This document shows positions 28,243-37,177 of a DNA stretch of 64,000 bases, in pieces. Origin of the DNA: Anabaena subtropica FACHB-260 (GTDB taxonomy: Bacteria; Cyanobacteriota; Cyanobacteriia; Cyanobacteriales; Nostocaceae); NCBI RefSeq assembly GCF_014697105.1, contig NZ_JACJRF010000001.1:1-64000 (forward strand), written 5' to 3'. The notes beneath the pieces are model-generated. The model worked only from the letters and a program-made list of their open reading frames with translations, made no database searches and was not told where the DNA came from. Numbering within the stretch: the first letter of the stretch is position 1; the number at the start of each line of letters is the position of its first letter. The position numbers and the translations under genes are program-made.

Positions 28243-28557
28243 TTAGTTCTTGTTCACCTCACGAGCCATGTTGAGGTAGTAGTCATCCATTTTGGCTTTA
28301 GGACGACGAGTAGTAGTAGGAGTGAAAATTTCAGGAGTAGCATTCTGAGCCGATTGCATCGGTTCTTTAGCTCCAGATTCCTTTATGCTTTGCGCTTCAT
28401 CATTTTCCAAGAAATAACCAGATTTAGTAAATCCAAAAATCTTGGCAAAAAAGCCAAAGATATTGCTTACTAAACTCAACAAACCTTTGAAGAAAACACC
28501 AAACAAGCCTTCAAGTCGAAGAAACAAGTTCCGAAGAATTTGAATTAGACGAAACAT
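28243..28557 (-). CDS. Small membrane-associated hypothetical protein
   Basis: 104 residues. The N-terminal half is strongly hydrophobic and Phe-rich (LRNLFLRLEGLFGVFFKGLLSLVSNIFGFF), like an amphipathic or membrane-associated helix. The C-terminal half is polar, with a Thr/Arg/Lys patch (TTTRRPKAK) and DDYYLNMAREV. I believe it belongs to a small cyanobacterial family of unknown function. The C-terminus lies next to the MITE-like element, which ends 11 bases away. Confidence 0.6.
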   Translation of the reverse strand: MFRLIQILRNLFLRLEGLFGVFFKGLLSLVSNIFGFFAKIFGFTKSGYFLENDEAQSIKESGAKEPMQSAQNATPEIFTPTTTRRPKAKMDDYYLNMAREVNKN

Positions 28558-28698
28558 AGCATCACCCTCGCAGATTGCCTATTATTATTATCGTCTTTGA
28601 AAAAATAATGCGACATCCATGTAGGGAAATAGGTTTTGATCAGAGATTTGCCACTACTATCTGCTAATCTAGGTTTGCATCAATGAGTTGGGCAACAG

Positions 28699-29340
28699 AT
28701 GGCAATTCGTAATCTATTTACAGCAGGTGGCGTGGTTATGTGGCCACTGCTGGTATTTTCTTTATTAGGTGTGGCACTAATTATAGAACGTGTCATCTTT
28801 TGGGTAAAAGTCACGGGTAAGCAAAACCGTGTAGTACATGAAGTTTTAAAGCTATATCGTCTTGATAACGTGGTTAGTGCTTTAGAAGCACTACGGCAAA
28901 ATGCAGATTTACCCATCGCGCGAATTTTTCTCGCTGCTTTAGAATTGGAGGAGCCAACACCAGAAGAATTTCGATTGGCTTTAGAAAGTGAAGCTCAAGC
29001 GGAAATACCTGTACTCAAACGCTTCCAAAATATTTTTGAAACCATAATTGGTCTAGCACCCTTATTAGGTTTGCTTGGTACTGTCTTGGGATTAATTACT
29101 TCTTTTGCTTCTTTAGATATCGGTGATGTGGGAGGTACTAAAACAGTTGGTGTGACATCTGGTATTAGTGAGGCTTTGGTATCTACTGCATCTGGCTTAG
29201 TTGTAGCTATCTTGACTCTGTTTTTTGCTAATAGCTTTCGGGGATTATACCAGCGTCAGATTGCCTGGATTCAGGAATATGGGGGACAGTTGGAATTACT
29301 CTATCGTCGTCGTTACGAGCAAAGAAGGAACCAAGGTTGA
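28699..29340 (+). CDS. MotA/TolQ/ExbB-family proton channel protein
   Basis: 213 residues with three predicted membrane segments: GGVVMWPLLVFSLLGVALII near the start, then IGLAPLLGLLGTVLGLI and SEALVSTASGLVVAILTLFFAN, the typical ExbB/TolQ pore helices. Such proteins form the pentameric stator that harvests the proton gradient, normally with ExbD/TolR. No ExbD gene follows; the next ORF is a 68-residue soluble protein. It may pair with a partner elsewhere. Confidence 0.88.
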   Translation: MAIRNLFTAGGVVMWPLLVFSLLGVALIIERVIFWVKVTGKQNRVVHEVLKLYRLDNVVSALEALRQNADLPIARIFLAALELEEPTPEEFRLALESEAQAEIPVLKRFQNIFETIIGLAPLLGLLGTVLGLITSFASLDIGDVGGTKTVGVTSGISEALVSTASGLVVAILTLFFANSFRGLYQRQIAWIQEYGGQLELLYRRRYEQRRNQG

Positions 29341-29515
29341 AATTTAAATGCGGAGCTACCCAGGAAGTTCCTACAAATTAATGAATTGCTGTATTCAGCG
29401 ATCGCTAATTGTGTTTTATTGTTACTAGTTACTGATATTAACTGGGGTGTTTGCTGTAGAATTTTTAATTCTATTAGTCTTTTAAAAAGAGTCAATCGTT
29501 TTTCGGAGGTAATTT

Positions 29516-29722
29516 ATGACTATTTGGGTAAATGAACAGATTGATCCATCGGGCATGATTCATGCCTGTATTGCTAGTTGTAATGAGTCTCAAGCGAAAG
29601 ATTGCCATGAGTCATTTCAGGATAACTTGACCGATAATCAAAAAGCTTCTGGTTGGGTGGCACGCTTGCGGACTGTCAATTCTTGGGATGAAGTGCCGGT
29701 GAATGCTTTAAAACTTGATTAG
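29516..29722 (+). CDS. Small hypothetical protein
   Basis: A 68-residue, acidic, soluble protein with an SD-like 'ggaggt' 6 bases before the ATG. It has three Cys residues (HACIASCN and KDCHE) and a C-terminal WDEVPVNALKLD. No family is recognised. It lies 176 bases after the ExbB-like gene on the same strand. Confidence 0.6.
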   Translation: MTIWVNEQIDPSGMIHACIASCNESQAKDCHESFQDNLTDNQKASGWVARLRTVNSWDEVPVNALKLD

Positions 29723-29915
29723 TAATCATTACAAATTACGAGTTACTAAGTATAGAGGTACTAGCAAAGTCAAAGGAGGTTAATAAAGGATAAAAATTAG
29801 ATTAAAAATTTACAAAGTGTTGAGATTTTTTCCAACTTTCATGATTTGTGGGAAGTATTAAGAGTTATCATCGATTCTAAAGAATAAATTAAAAAGTTAC
29901 AAAAACCGAATCAAT

Positions 29916-30497
29916 GTGGTGAACTATCCCATAGTGTATGCTGCGGAGCAAAGCCGTCCCATTAATTTGGTTGGTAAAAAGGGACTAGAGGTTCAAATTT
30001 ACATTCATTCTCCCAGTCCGTATATCTGTGCCAACCGCGAACGGATATTACCAGATTGGCAAGAGCAAACTTTATTCTGGGTTGTGATTGTCTTACAACA
30101 ATCCCAATATCCATTGGTGAAAAGTACGGCAGAAATCGAAAGAGAAAAAGAACGTTTGCGAGAAAAGTTTATGAGGTTTGGCTGCGATTTAGCTTTTAAC
30201 TTGCACGATCGCGGTTACATGGCAGACCTGATAGATCCCCGTACTGGCTACCCTTTACTTTCTCGTCCAGGAGAAATTCCCCATAACGACACAGCAGTTG
30301 TCAAAGCTCTCCTTAATTACCCAGTCTTAAAAAACAAATGTTCTGTGATAGTTCATCCTACTTGGGGTACTGCTGTTTATCCGAGTATTTTTATCTCCGC
30401 AGCACCACCAATGATTGTGGAATGGGCGATTAGAAGCATAGCATCCATGCACGGGTGGCAAGAAGTTGAGGAAGAATCGGTGGTCAGTAGTCAGTAA
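29916..30497 (+). CDS. CblD (MMADHC)-like protein
   Basis: 193 residues with a GTG start, since no in-frame ATG is nearby. It resembles the C-terminal domain of human MMADHC/CblD, the cobalamin-trafficking protein of 'methylmalonic aciduria and homocystinuria type D'. Shared pattern, from memory: a charged helix EREKERLREKFM, then GYMADLIDPRTG (human has GYWADFIDP-like), then VIVHPTWGT and a strand SIFISAAPP. In animals CblD hands cobalamin between CblC and the target enzymes; a bacterial role is not established. It is 32 bases before a DUF3445 gene, so the two are likely co-transcribed. Confidence 0.7.
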   Translation: MVNYPIVYAAEQSRPINLVGKKGLEVQIYIHSPSPYICANRERILPDWQEQTLFWVVIVLQQSQYPLVKSTAEIEREKERLREKFMRFGCDLAFNLHDRGYMADLIDPRTGYPLLSRPGEIPHNDTAVVKALLNYPVLKNKCSVIVHPTWGTAVYPSIFISAAPPMIVEWAIRSIASMHGWQEVEEESVVSSQ

Positions 30498-30529
30498 TAT
30501 TAAAGATAGTTTCCCCTGATAACCAGTTA

Positions 30530-31528
30530 ATGGAAGCTCAGACAGTCGAAAAATTTGATGGTACTGCTATTTACTTCCCTTTGATGAATGGCAGGTATGA
30601 AGTCAAGCCGGGAATGGAAGCTTTTGGTTGTGATTTGGGTAATGGTCAGGCTGACAAGCAGGTATTTCAAATTGATGAGTGTTTCGCTGATTACAGACAA
30701 GCTAAACTTTTAGCCCGTGGTGAAAGGTTAAGCAAGTACTACCAGACTTGTAATTATACTCAAGCTGTAGGGGGAGCGATCGCTCGTTTAATTATTGAGC
30801 GTCTCATTCAAGAACACCCGCAACACTTTGACTTACATCAAACAGCTAACACTTGGCAATTTCATAGCTATTTGACTCAAGAAACCCTTTACCTCAATGC
30901 AGACTTGGAGTTGCAACAAGTCTCCACTCTAGGTAGTCCAGTCTTTCCTGCTTACGCCTCCACCCTTGACGCTTTAGCCGCACAGCTACAAGAAGATTTA
31001 ACGGTAATTTGTCGTAGTGCTGATGGTAGCAATTGGCTCAGTGCAGTCCATCTATGCTATCCCAACCATTGGTCAGCCGAAGAAAAAATTGGCAGAGATT
31101 TTGCCGCAATTCATGCACCTGTGGCTGGGATGGAAAAAATCAATCGTCGAGCTGAGGCGATCGTCAATACAATGATTGCGAGAAAACCGACAGTACGCTT
31201 TGCTTGGGGTTTGAGTACGGACACCCGCCTCAACCATCATCCCGAACCACCCCCTAATGTATCAGCTAGTCAGTGGCAAGGTAGAAAATTTGATCTACAA
31301 TCTCCCAGACTTTATCTGCGAATCGAGCGTCAAGTAATTTGGGGTTTACCAGAGTATGACACTGCACTTTTTACCATTCGCACTTATTTTCGTGATTGTA
31401 GCGTAGTTAAACAAGACTCAGTTCTACGGTCTAAGCTATATGCTGCTGTTGAGTCGATGTCAGCAGAATCTCTGATTTATAAAGGCTTGGCGGAGAGTCG
31501 GGACAGTATTTTGCAGTGGTTTAGGTAG
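30530..31528 (+). CDS. DUF3445 / haem-dependent oxidative N-demethylase-like protein
   Basis: 332 residues of the DUF3445 (PF11927-type) family, judged from the N-terminal segment KPGMEAFGCDLGNG, the middle DFAAIHAPVAGMEKINRR and the C-terminal LYLRIERQVIWGLPEYDTALFTIRTYF. A characterised relative is a haem- and flavin-dependent N-demethylase; its substrate in cyanobacteria is unknown. Its close pairing with a CblD-like gene hints at methyl-group or cofactor chemistry. This link is inferred from position only. Confidence 0.75.
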   Translation: MEAQTVEKFDGTAIYFPLMNGRYEVKPGMEAFGCDLGNGQADKQVFQIDECFADYRQAKLLARGERLSKYYQTCNYTQAVGGAIARLIIERLIQEHPQHFDLHQTANTWQFHSYLTQETLYLNADLELQQVSTLGSPVFPAYASTLDALAAQLQEDLTVICRSADGSNWLSAVHLCYPNHWSAEEKIGRDFAAIHAPVAGMEKINRRAEAIVNTMIARKPTVRFAWGLSTDTRLNHHPEPPPNVSASQWQGRKFDLQSPRLYLRIERQVIWGLPEYDTALFTIRTYFRDCSVVKQDSVLRSKLYAAVESMSAESLIYKGLAESRDSILQWFR

Positions 31529-31544
31529 GGAATTGGAGAATAAT

Positions 31545-32609
31545 TCAACTATTTTTAGGTTTACGCAATTGCCGAGAACCAATAGGAACAAGAACTTGGT
31601 TGAGGCTACGCAGTTGTTCGGCTGTACCCATGCAAATGAGCGTATCTCCTGGCATTAAGACTGTATCGCCAGTGGGGCCGCCGATAAGCATACCATCTAG
31701 ACGACGAATAGCGAGAACTAACGCTCCTGTTTGCGATCGCAGTTTGGCTTTTTGCAAACTTTGACCAACGAAGGGACAAAAGGCGGGATCAAGTAAAAAT
31801 TCTTCCATGTACAATTGGCGGTCTGCACCTGTGAGAATCCCATCTACAAAGTCTAGAACCTGTGGTCTGAGAGCAGCAGCAGCCATGCGCTTACCGCCAG
31901 TGATATAGGGGGAAATCACGGCATCAGCACCACCACGCTGTAACTTTTGTAAAGCTTCTTCCGTACTGGCGCGAGCGATCGCTCTAATTTGGGGATTCAG
32001 AGTTTTTGCTGATAAAACTGTGTATAAATTCTCAGCATCAGAAGGGAGAGCCGCAACCAAACAAATTGCTCTCTCAACACCAACTTTTAACAGCGTTTCA
32101 TCGAGAGTAGCATCTCCTGGGTATGCTGTATGACCCTCTGCTTGCGCCCTTTCTACCGATTCGAGATCAGAATCAATCACCACAAATGGTACACCCTCTG
32201 CCCGAAATTCCTTGGCAATTTGACGACCAGTCCGACTAAACCCGCAGATGATGTAATGTTCTGATAGGGATTCCATTAACCGCCTCTGTTGCCTGAGCCG
32301 AATACCTTGTTGAAAGTAACCTTGAATAACTGCTTCTGTAAATCTGTTGACAATGTAACCGATGTTGATCACACCCAACAAAATTAGGGTAATTGTAAAC
32401 AAACGTCCACGACTACCGAGGGGGTTAGTTTCACCATATCCCACCGTTGCTAAGGTAATGACAGTCATGTAAGCCGCATCTTCCCATGTCCAACCCTCGA
32501 CAAAGCGATACCACAAAGTACCGATAATTAAGACACCACCGAGAGCGATCGCCCCAGCCATTAACTCTTTTTGGATGCGTTGGTATTTCTGCTCAAGAGT
32601 TGAATACAA
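31545..32609 (-). CDS. Potassium channel protein with TrkA-N and TrkA-C domains
   Basis: 354 residues with a TTG start at 32609; no in-frame ATG lies upstream before a stop. Two membrane helices with a pore loop carrying the K+ filter TVGYGE are followed by a RCK/TrkA-N Rossmann domain (YIICGFSRTGRQIA, with VIDSD binding ribose) from about residue 115. A TrkA-C domain covers about 255-340. It is an inner-membrane K+ channel gated by a nucleotide or ion. It converges on the DUF3445 gene with 16 bases between the stops. Confidence 0.9.
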   Translation of the reverse strand: MYSTLEQKYQRIQKELMAGAIALGGVLIIGTLWYRFVEGWTWEDAAYMTVITLATVGYGETNPLGSRGRLFTITLILLGVINIGYIVNRFTEAVIQGYFQQGIRLRQQRRLMESLSEHYIICGFSRTGRQIAKEFRAEGVPFVVIDSDLESVERAQAEGHTAYPGDATLDETLLKVGVERAICLVAALPSDAENLYTVLSAKTLNPQIRAIARASTEEALQKLQRGGADAVISPYITGGKRMAAAALRPQVLDFVDGILTGADRQLYMEEFLLDPAFCPFVGQSLQKAKLRSQTGALVLAIRRLDGMLIGGPTGDTVLMPGDTLICMGTAEQLRSLNQVLVPIGSRQLRKPKNS

Positions 32610-32862
32610 AGTTATTTTCCACCACTGTCAAATTAAAGCTGACGCCAGGAGACTCTCTGTTTTGGGAGGATATAAGGGTTTTGAACAACGATACTTCTGT
32701 ACCCCTAATCCAAACTATTAGATTTTCTTTACTCATGCTTAAGTTCTAATAATGTTAAGCTCAAGAGACAGTAAGAAACACAATAAATAAAAAGTTATTT
32801 TTAAGAAATTCTAGGAAACTAGTAAGTAAGTATACGATTAAAACTTCGCAGGAGGAGCGTTA

Positions 32863-34146
32863 GTGAGCCTACAAACTCTAATCGAGCAAGCCACGAACTT
32901 CCCAGAGTCAGGTTCTGCTGCATCTAGCACCTTTAGTACAGATAGCTTTGACGCATCTGTTATGTCCACATACGGACGGTTTCCCCTCGCCCTCGAACGG
33001 GGTGCAGGTTGTCGAGTGTGGGATACCCAGGGCAGAGAATACCTAGACTTTGTGGCCGGGATTGCCACTTGTACACTAGGACACGCCCACCCAGCTATGG
33101 TAGAAGCGGTGACACGCCAAATCCAGAAGCTGCACCACGTTTCTAATTTGTACTACATTCCCGAACAAGGTGAATTAGCCCAATGGATTATTCAACACTC
33201 CTGCGCCGATCGCGTATTTTTCTGTAATTCTGGCGCAGAAGCCAACGAAGCAGCCATCAAACTAGCACGTAAATATGCCCATACAGTATTAGACATTGAA
33301 AAGCCGATTATTTTAACTGCCAACGCGAGTTTTCACGGTCGGACTTTGGCAACTATTACCGCTACAGGGCAAGCAAAGTATCAAAAATATTTTGACCCCC
33401 TAGTACCTGGATTTTACTATGTAGATTACAACGATATCAGTGCGATAGAGACAGCAATTAGCGAGTTAGATGAAGGAGATTATCGCGTTGCGGCAATTCT
33501 CATCGAACCATTACAAGGGGAAGGTGGTGTTCGTCCTGGTGATGTGGAGTACTTCCGCAAGCTGCGGCAGATTTGTGATGAAACTGGCGTTTTGTTGATG
33601 TTCGACGAAGTGCAAGTAGGGATGGGACGCAGTGGTAAATTGTGGGGTTATGAGTATCTGGGTGTAGAACCAGATATTTTCACCAGTGCTAAAGGTTTGG
33701 GTGGTGGTATCCCCATCGGGGCGATGATGAGTAAGAAATTCTGTGATGTGTTCCAACCAGGAGAACACGCCAGCACTTTTGGTGGTAATCCTTTTGCTTG
33801 TGGTGTGGCTTTGGCTGTGTGCCAAACGTTGGAAAGAGAAAATATTTTGCAGAATGTGCAAGATAGAGGGGAACAATTGCGGAGTGGGTTGAGAGCGATC
33901 GCTGCTAAATATCCCCATCATCTCACTGAAGTGCGCGGTTGGGGTTTAATCAATGGTCTGGAATTAAATGCAGATATCCAGTTAACTGCTGCTGATGTAG
34001 TCAAAGCCGCCATCAATGAGGGCTTATTGCTAGTACCAGCCGGGCCAAAAGTCGTCCGCTTTGTCCCACCGTTAATTGTCACTGAGGCAGAAGTCAACAC
34101 GGCTTTACAAATTGTGGAAAAAGCTTTAGCAACTGTGACTGCTTAA
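32863..34146 (+). CDS. argD: Acetylornithine aminotransferase
   Basis: A 427-residue class III PLP aminotransferase of arginine synthesis: N-acetylornithine + 2-oxoglutarate to N-acetylglutamate semialdehyde + glutamate. Seen: FCNSGAEANEAAIKLARK, FDEVQVGMGRSG and the PLP lysine in SAKGLGGGIPIGAM. The GTG start at 32863 is supported by an upstream SD (ggagg at 32851-32855). An N-terminal extension of about 25 residues before the core is usual in cyanobacteria. Confidence 0.93.
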   Translation: MSLQTLIEQATNFPESGSAASSTFSTDSFDASVMSTYGRFPLALERGAGCRVWDTQGREYLDFVAGIATCTLGHAHPAMVEAVTRQIQKLHHVSNLYYIPEQGELAQWIIQHSCADRVFFCNSGAEANEAAIKLARKYAHTVLDIEKPIILTANASFHGRTLATITATGQAKYQKYFDPLVPGFYYVDYNDISAIETAISELDEGDYRVAAILIEPLQGEGGVRPGDVEYFRKLRQICDETGVLLMFDEVQVGMGRSGKLWGYEYLGVEPDIFTSAKGLGGGIPIGAMMSKKFCDVFQPGEHASTFGGNPFACGVALAVCQTLERENILQNVQDRGEQLRSGLRAIAAKYPHHLTEVRGWGLINGLELNADIQLTAADVVKAAINEGLLLVPAGPKVVRFVPPLIVTEAEVNTALQIVEKALATVTA

Positions 34147-34184
34147 ATTGTGAATCCCGAAAGCGAGGATGGGTGATTTTGTGC

Positions 34185-34886
34185 CTATTTCTCGCTTTCC
34201 TTTTGAGACAACTTTTCCACAAAACTCTGATGTTCTGCACTAGCTAAACCCTGCTGCAAAACTTCTAAAACCTTAGCTAAATTACCTGTCAATAAAGCCA
34301 ATTTATCTAACCACAACCCCGGAAATACCTGAGAACAAATCACACCATCAGTATTAGCTTCCATCTGAACATATTCCCCTTCACGTAACTTGAAGCAGTC
34401 AAATTGAGCATCATAAACTCGCCACACCAAATACTCTTGTACTTGATTACGACGGTACACTTTTAGTTTGTCGTGTAAATCAATCGACACACTACTTGCA
34501 GCAACCTCCACAATTAACTCAGGCGCACCTTCAATATAGTCATCATTGCTAACGGTGGTTTGTCCGCCATTAGTAATTCTCAAACACGCATCTGGTTGAG
34601 GCTCATTATCTGCATCTAGACGTACAGTAGCATTATCAGCTAATCTAACTCCGGGCGTGGCAACTTTGTAAACTCCCAACCAAAGCATGATGTCAGCATG
34701 GGGTTCACCGTGACCTGTAACTCTTAACGGGGATGCCATATAAACAATTCTTTCAATCAGTTCAGCTTTTTTCACTTGCGGCATAGCATCATAACGACGC
34801 TCAAATTCAGGTCGTGTGAGTTTGTCACCGTTTTCCAAAGGCGGAAGGGTTGAAAGGAGAGTGATAGGCGCGTCAGTAAGTCTCAT
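34185..34886 (-). CDS. Uma2-family putative endonuclease (DUF820)
   Basis: 233 residues. A PD-(D/E)xK-like core is seen: PDACLRI, then ELIVEVAASS, then KLKVYRRNQVQEYLVWRV. These match the D...ExxxxS...K...Y pattern of the Uma2/DUF820 family, which is expanded in cyanobacteria and of unclear role. The C-terminal 45 residues are polar. It is a stand-alone gene converging on argD. Confidence 0.85.
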   Translation of the reverse strand: MRLTDAPITLLSTLPPLENGDKLTRPEFERRYDAMPQVKKAELIERIVYMASPLRVTGHGEPHADIMLWLGVYKVATPGVRLADNATVRLDADNEPQPDACLRITNGGQTTVSNDDYIEGAPELIVEVAASSVSIDLHDKLKVYRRNQVQEYLVWRVYDAQFDCFKLREGEYVQMEANTDGVICSQVFPGLWLDKLALLTGNLAKVLEVLQQGLASAEHQSFVEKLSQKESEK

Positions 34887-34926
34887 GGTTTTTCCTAGAG
34901 CAATTCAACCATAATCACATTGTGAA

Positions 34927-35583
34927 TTAAATATCTACAGGATGCTGCCCATAATAGGGTAAAGCCTCCGACCAATTAGGGCGCTTACCTTGTTGCCATT
35001 CTAAATAAGCTAGTTCTAAAATACTTGTCACAGTTGCAGCTAACTCTGATTTGGCTGCTACTAACTGGTAATCAGTTTGTAAGTTAGCTAAAGTCTGTTG
35101 CCATGCTTCTGGTGTAAATACTGTATCAGACAACAAAGTGATTAATTCATTAGTATTAGGAGAAAGTTGGTAAATAGCACCAAAAATCTGTCCCCGTTGG
35201 GCTGGCATTTCTACAGCGATCGCTTGTTTTTGTTGACTCTTACTTACTTCTAACCAAGCAACTGCTGCTAAGGTAGAAATCCCAAACACAGGAATGTCTA
35301 ATTGCTGCCCTAAAGTGCGGGCAATAACAACACCAATGCGAGTTCCTGTATAACCTCCAGGCCCTTTGGCAACGGCAATAAAATCCAAGTCTTGCCAAGT
35401 TTGGGGCGCGATAAATTCCAGTAAATATTGATGAATATAACTAGATAAATCCCGTCCTAAATTCCAAACCTGAGAGCGAGTTTCACCAGCAAAATTACCA
35501 ATTGCTAAACCCAATTCAGGAGTAGTAGTATGCAGGGATAAACCGTATTTTCTTAATTTAAAGTCTTCTAATTGCGTAGTCAA
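34927..35583 (-). CDS. tsaB: tRNA threonylcarbamoyladenosine biosynthesis protein TsaB
   Basis: 218 residues of the ASKHA-type fold. The block VAKGPGGYTGTRIGVVIARTLGQ and GISTLAAVA are typical of TsaB, the partner of TsaD/TsaE in making t6A at position 37 of tRNAs reading ANN codons. The family's catalytic ATP sites are incomplete in TsaB. Length is normal. It lies 40 bases upstream of the Uma2 gene on the same strand. Confidence 0.9.
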   Translation of the reverse strand: MTTQLEDFKLRKYGLSLHTTTPELGLAIGNFAGETRSQVWNLGRDLSSYIHQYLLEFIAPQTWQDLDFIAVAKGPGGYTGTRIGVVIARTLGQQLDIPVFGISTLAAVAWLEVSKSQQKQAIAVEMPAQRGQIFGAIYQLSPNTNELITLLSDTVFTPEAWQQTLANLQTDYQLVAAKSELAATVTSILELAYLEWQQGKRPNWSEALPYYGQHPVDI

Positions 35584-35701
35584 AGTTAATTACAATATTA
35601 ATTTTTATACAGTTGACATAATTTATTTATTCAACCATACAATAGCAACTTTGGCACTACCCAAACAATCATCAGCAAAATAAAATGTCTACTTTTAGGG
35701 C

Positions 35702-36745
35702 TTAATGGGGATTGATACATTTAAGATCCTCACAACCAAAACGTTCAGTCATCATTGCTGATAGCTGTTGTGAAGCTTGACTATCAAGGTTCAATTCTTG
35801 CTGAATTTGCTCATAAGCCTCTCCCTTGACTATCCTCGTTGCCATATTTTGGAACTGTTGCCAAGTTAAATCACTGCCGATAAATGCTTTGGCTAAGGTA
35901 ATTACCAATTCCTCATAATCATTATCTTCCAGTTTGGTCATCATCCGGTGTTCAATATCCAGGGAATCATCAAAGCAGTAGTACCAGGACTTTGGTTGCT
36001 GCTGGAGTACCATTTTGAAAAAATCCTGCTGTTTAGAGCGACTAACGGCGCGATCGCTCTCACTGCATACCATTAAAATAGGAGCAGACATATCACTTTG
36101 AGCCTGTTCTAAAACCTTCTCTGCCAATTCCTGAAATATCCGTAACGCTGGAATCCGAAAACCTTGATAACCAAAATTACCAGATGCGTCTTTATTGAAC
36201 CATTCAAAGTAAATGGGTAAAATTTTGATCAGTAGATCGGATAATAAATAACGACTACCTAAATAAGGTGTGAATAATAAGGCGCGCTCAATTTGTTGGG
36301 AATGCTCTAAAGCTAACCAAGCCGCTAAGGTTCCACCGGTGGATAATCCACCGACTACGACTTGTTCACCAAGTGTTTTGGCAATTTGCAACCACTCCAG
36401 CACAAACTTTTGATAAGTCTCAATGTCTGTAGGTAATGGTGGAGGCGTTTGGCGATTCCAATCTCCGGCTCGTCCGTGTCCCGGTTGTAAGGGAACCAGA
36501 ACGTTGTATCCTTGGTTAAATAAAGCTTTTCCTAGTGGCTCAAATTGATAGGGTGCTGCTGTAAAGCCATGTAGGAAGAGACAAACTTTGGATGTAGTTT
36601 GGGGATGAATATAGAATTGGGAACGACAAGCTGCGTTCTTAAGTCCAACTTCTGACTCTAATTGATGGACTTGCTCAAGGATATCTATTGTCTTCTGGAT
36701 GGTCACTCTCATCTCATCATTGGACTTCTGTATGTATCTATACAT
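35702..36745 (-). CDS. Alpha/beta-hydrolase (serine esterase/lipase-like)
   Basis: 347 residues. An alpha/beta-hydrolase core with the oxyanion block LFLHGFTAAPYQFEPLG, the nucleophile elbow GLSTGG (Ser), and a His in DIEHRMMTK as probable catalytic His; the Asp is likely in CSESDRAV. It resembles carboxylesterase/monoglyceride-lipase-like hydrolases. No signal peptide is seen. The C-terminal region includes a helical extension after the core. The ATG at 36745 is used, with an alternative ATG (M12). The substrate is unknown. Confidence 0.8.
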   Translation of the reverse strand: MYRYIQKSNDEMRVTIQKTIDILEQVHQLESEVGLKNAACRSQFYIHPQTTSKVCLFLHGFTAAPYQFEPLGKALFNQGYNVLVPLQPGHGRAGDWNRQTPPPLPTDIETYQKFVLEWLQIAKTLGEQVVVGGLSTGGTLAAWLALEHSQQIERALLFTPYLGSRYLLSDLLIKILPIYFEWFNKDASGNFGYQGFRIPALRIFQELAEKVLEQAQSDMSAPILMVCSESDRAVSRSKQQDFFKMVLQQQPKSWYYCFDDSLDIEHRMMTKLEDNDYEELVITLAKAFIGSDLTWQQFQNMATRIVKGEAYEQIQQELNLDSQASQQLSAMMTERFGCEDLKCINPH

Positions 36746-36842
36746 TGTCGCAAATGGGTAAGCTTCCCCAAGCTAGCAGAAGATATATTGTTGAGTTAAT
36801 CAAGATACGAAAAAGGTTTCTTTCCCCACTCTCCTTGTCAAA

Positions 36843-37091
36843 TCAAGTAGGTACTAACTCACCGGGACGCAACTTCGACCATTTTCCCATTTCCTTTTTA
36901 AAGCTGAGACAACCGACAACATCCCATTCCATTTCGATCACATCTTCTTGAGTCCGAATGTTAACGTTGATTGAGGGTTCATTGGGATCAAAATCTGGGG
37001 TTTCAGTCAAATGGGGTTGTTGGTGTTGTGCTTCTACGGCGTTATAAGTTACACAACGGTCTACATAGTGGCAGTTTACGCAAATACACAT
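36843..37091 (-). CDS. ycf34: Ycf34-family Fe-S protein
   Basis: 82 residues with the Cys cluster MCICVNCHYVDRC at the N-terminus and a Trp-containing C-terminal block (IEMEWDVVGCLSFKKEMGKWSKL). This is the conserved Ycf34 protein of cyanobacteria and algal plastids, reported as an Fe-S protein involved in photosynthesis. It is divergent from the CCA-adding enzyme gene. Confidence 0.88.
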   Translation of the reverse strand: MCICVNCHYVDRCVTYNAVEAQHQQPHLTETPDFDPNEPSINVNIRTQEDVIEMEWDVVGCLSFKKEMGKWSKLRPGELVPT

Positions 37092-37177
37092 AATAGAACC
37101 AACTCCAGGGGCCTTTATTGTTAATCTAGCTTAAGCTAAAGCATTCAGCACCAGTTACTGGTTAGAGTTTTATTACA

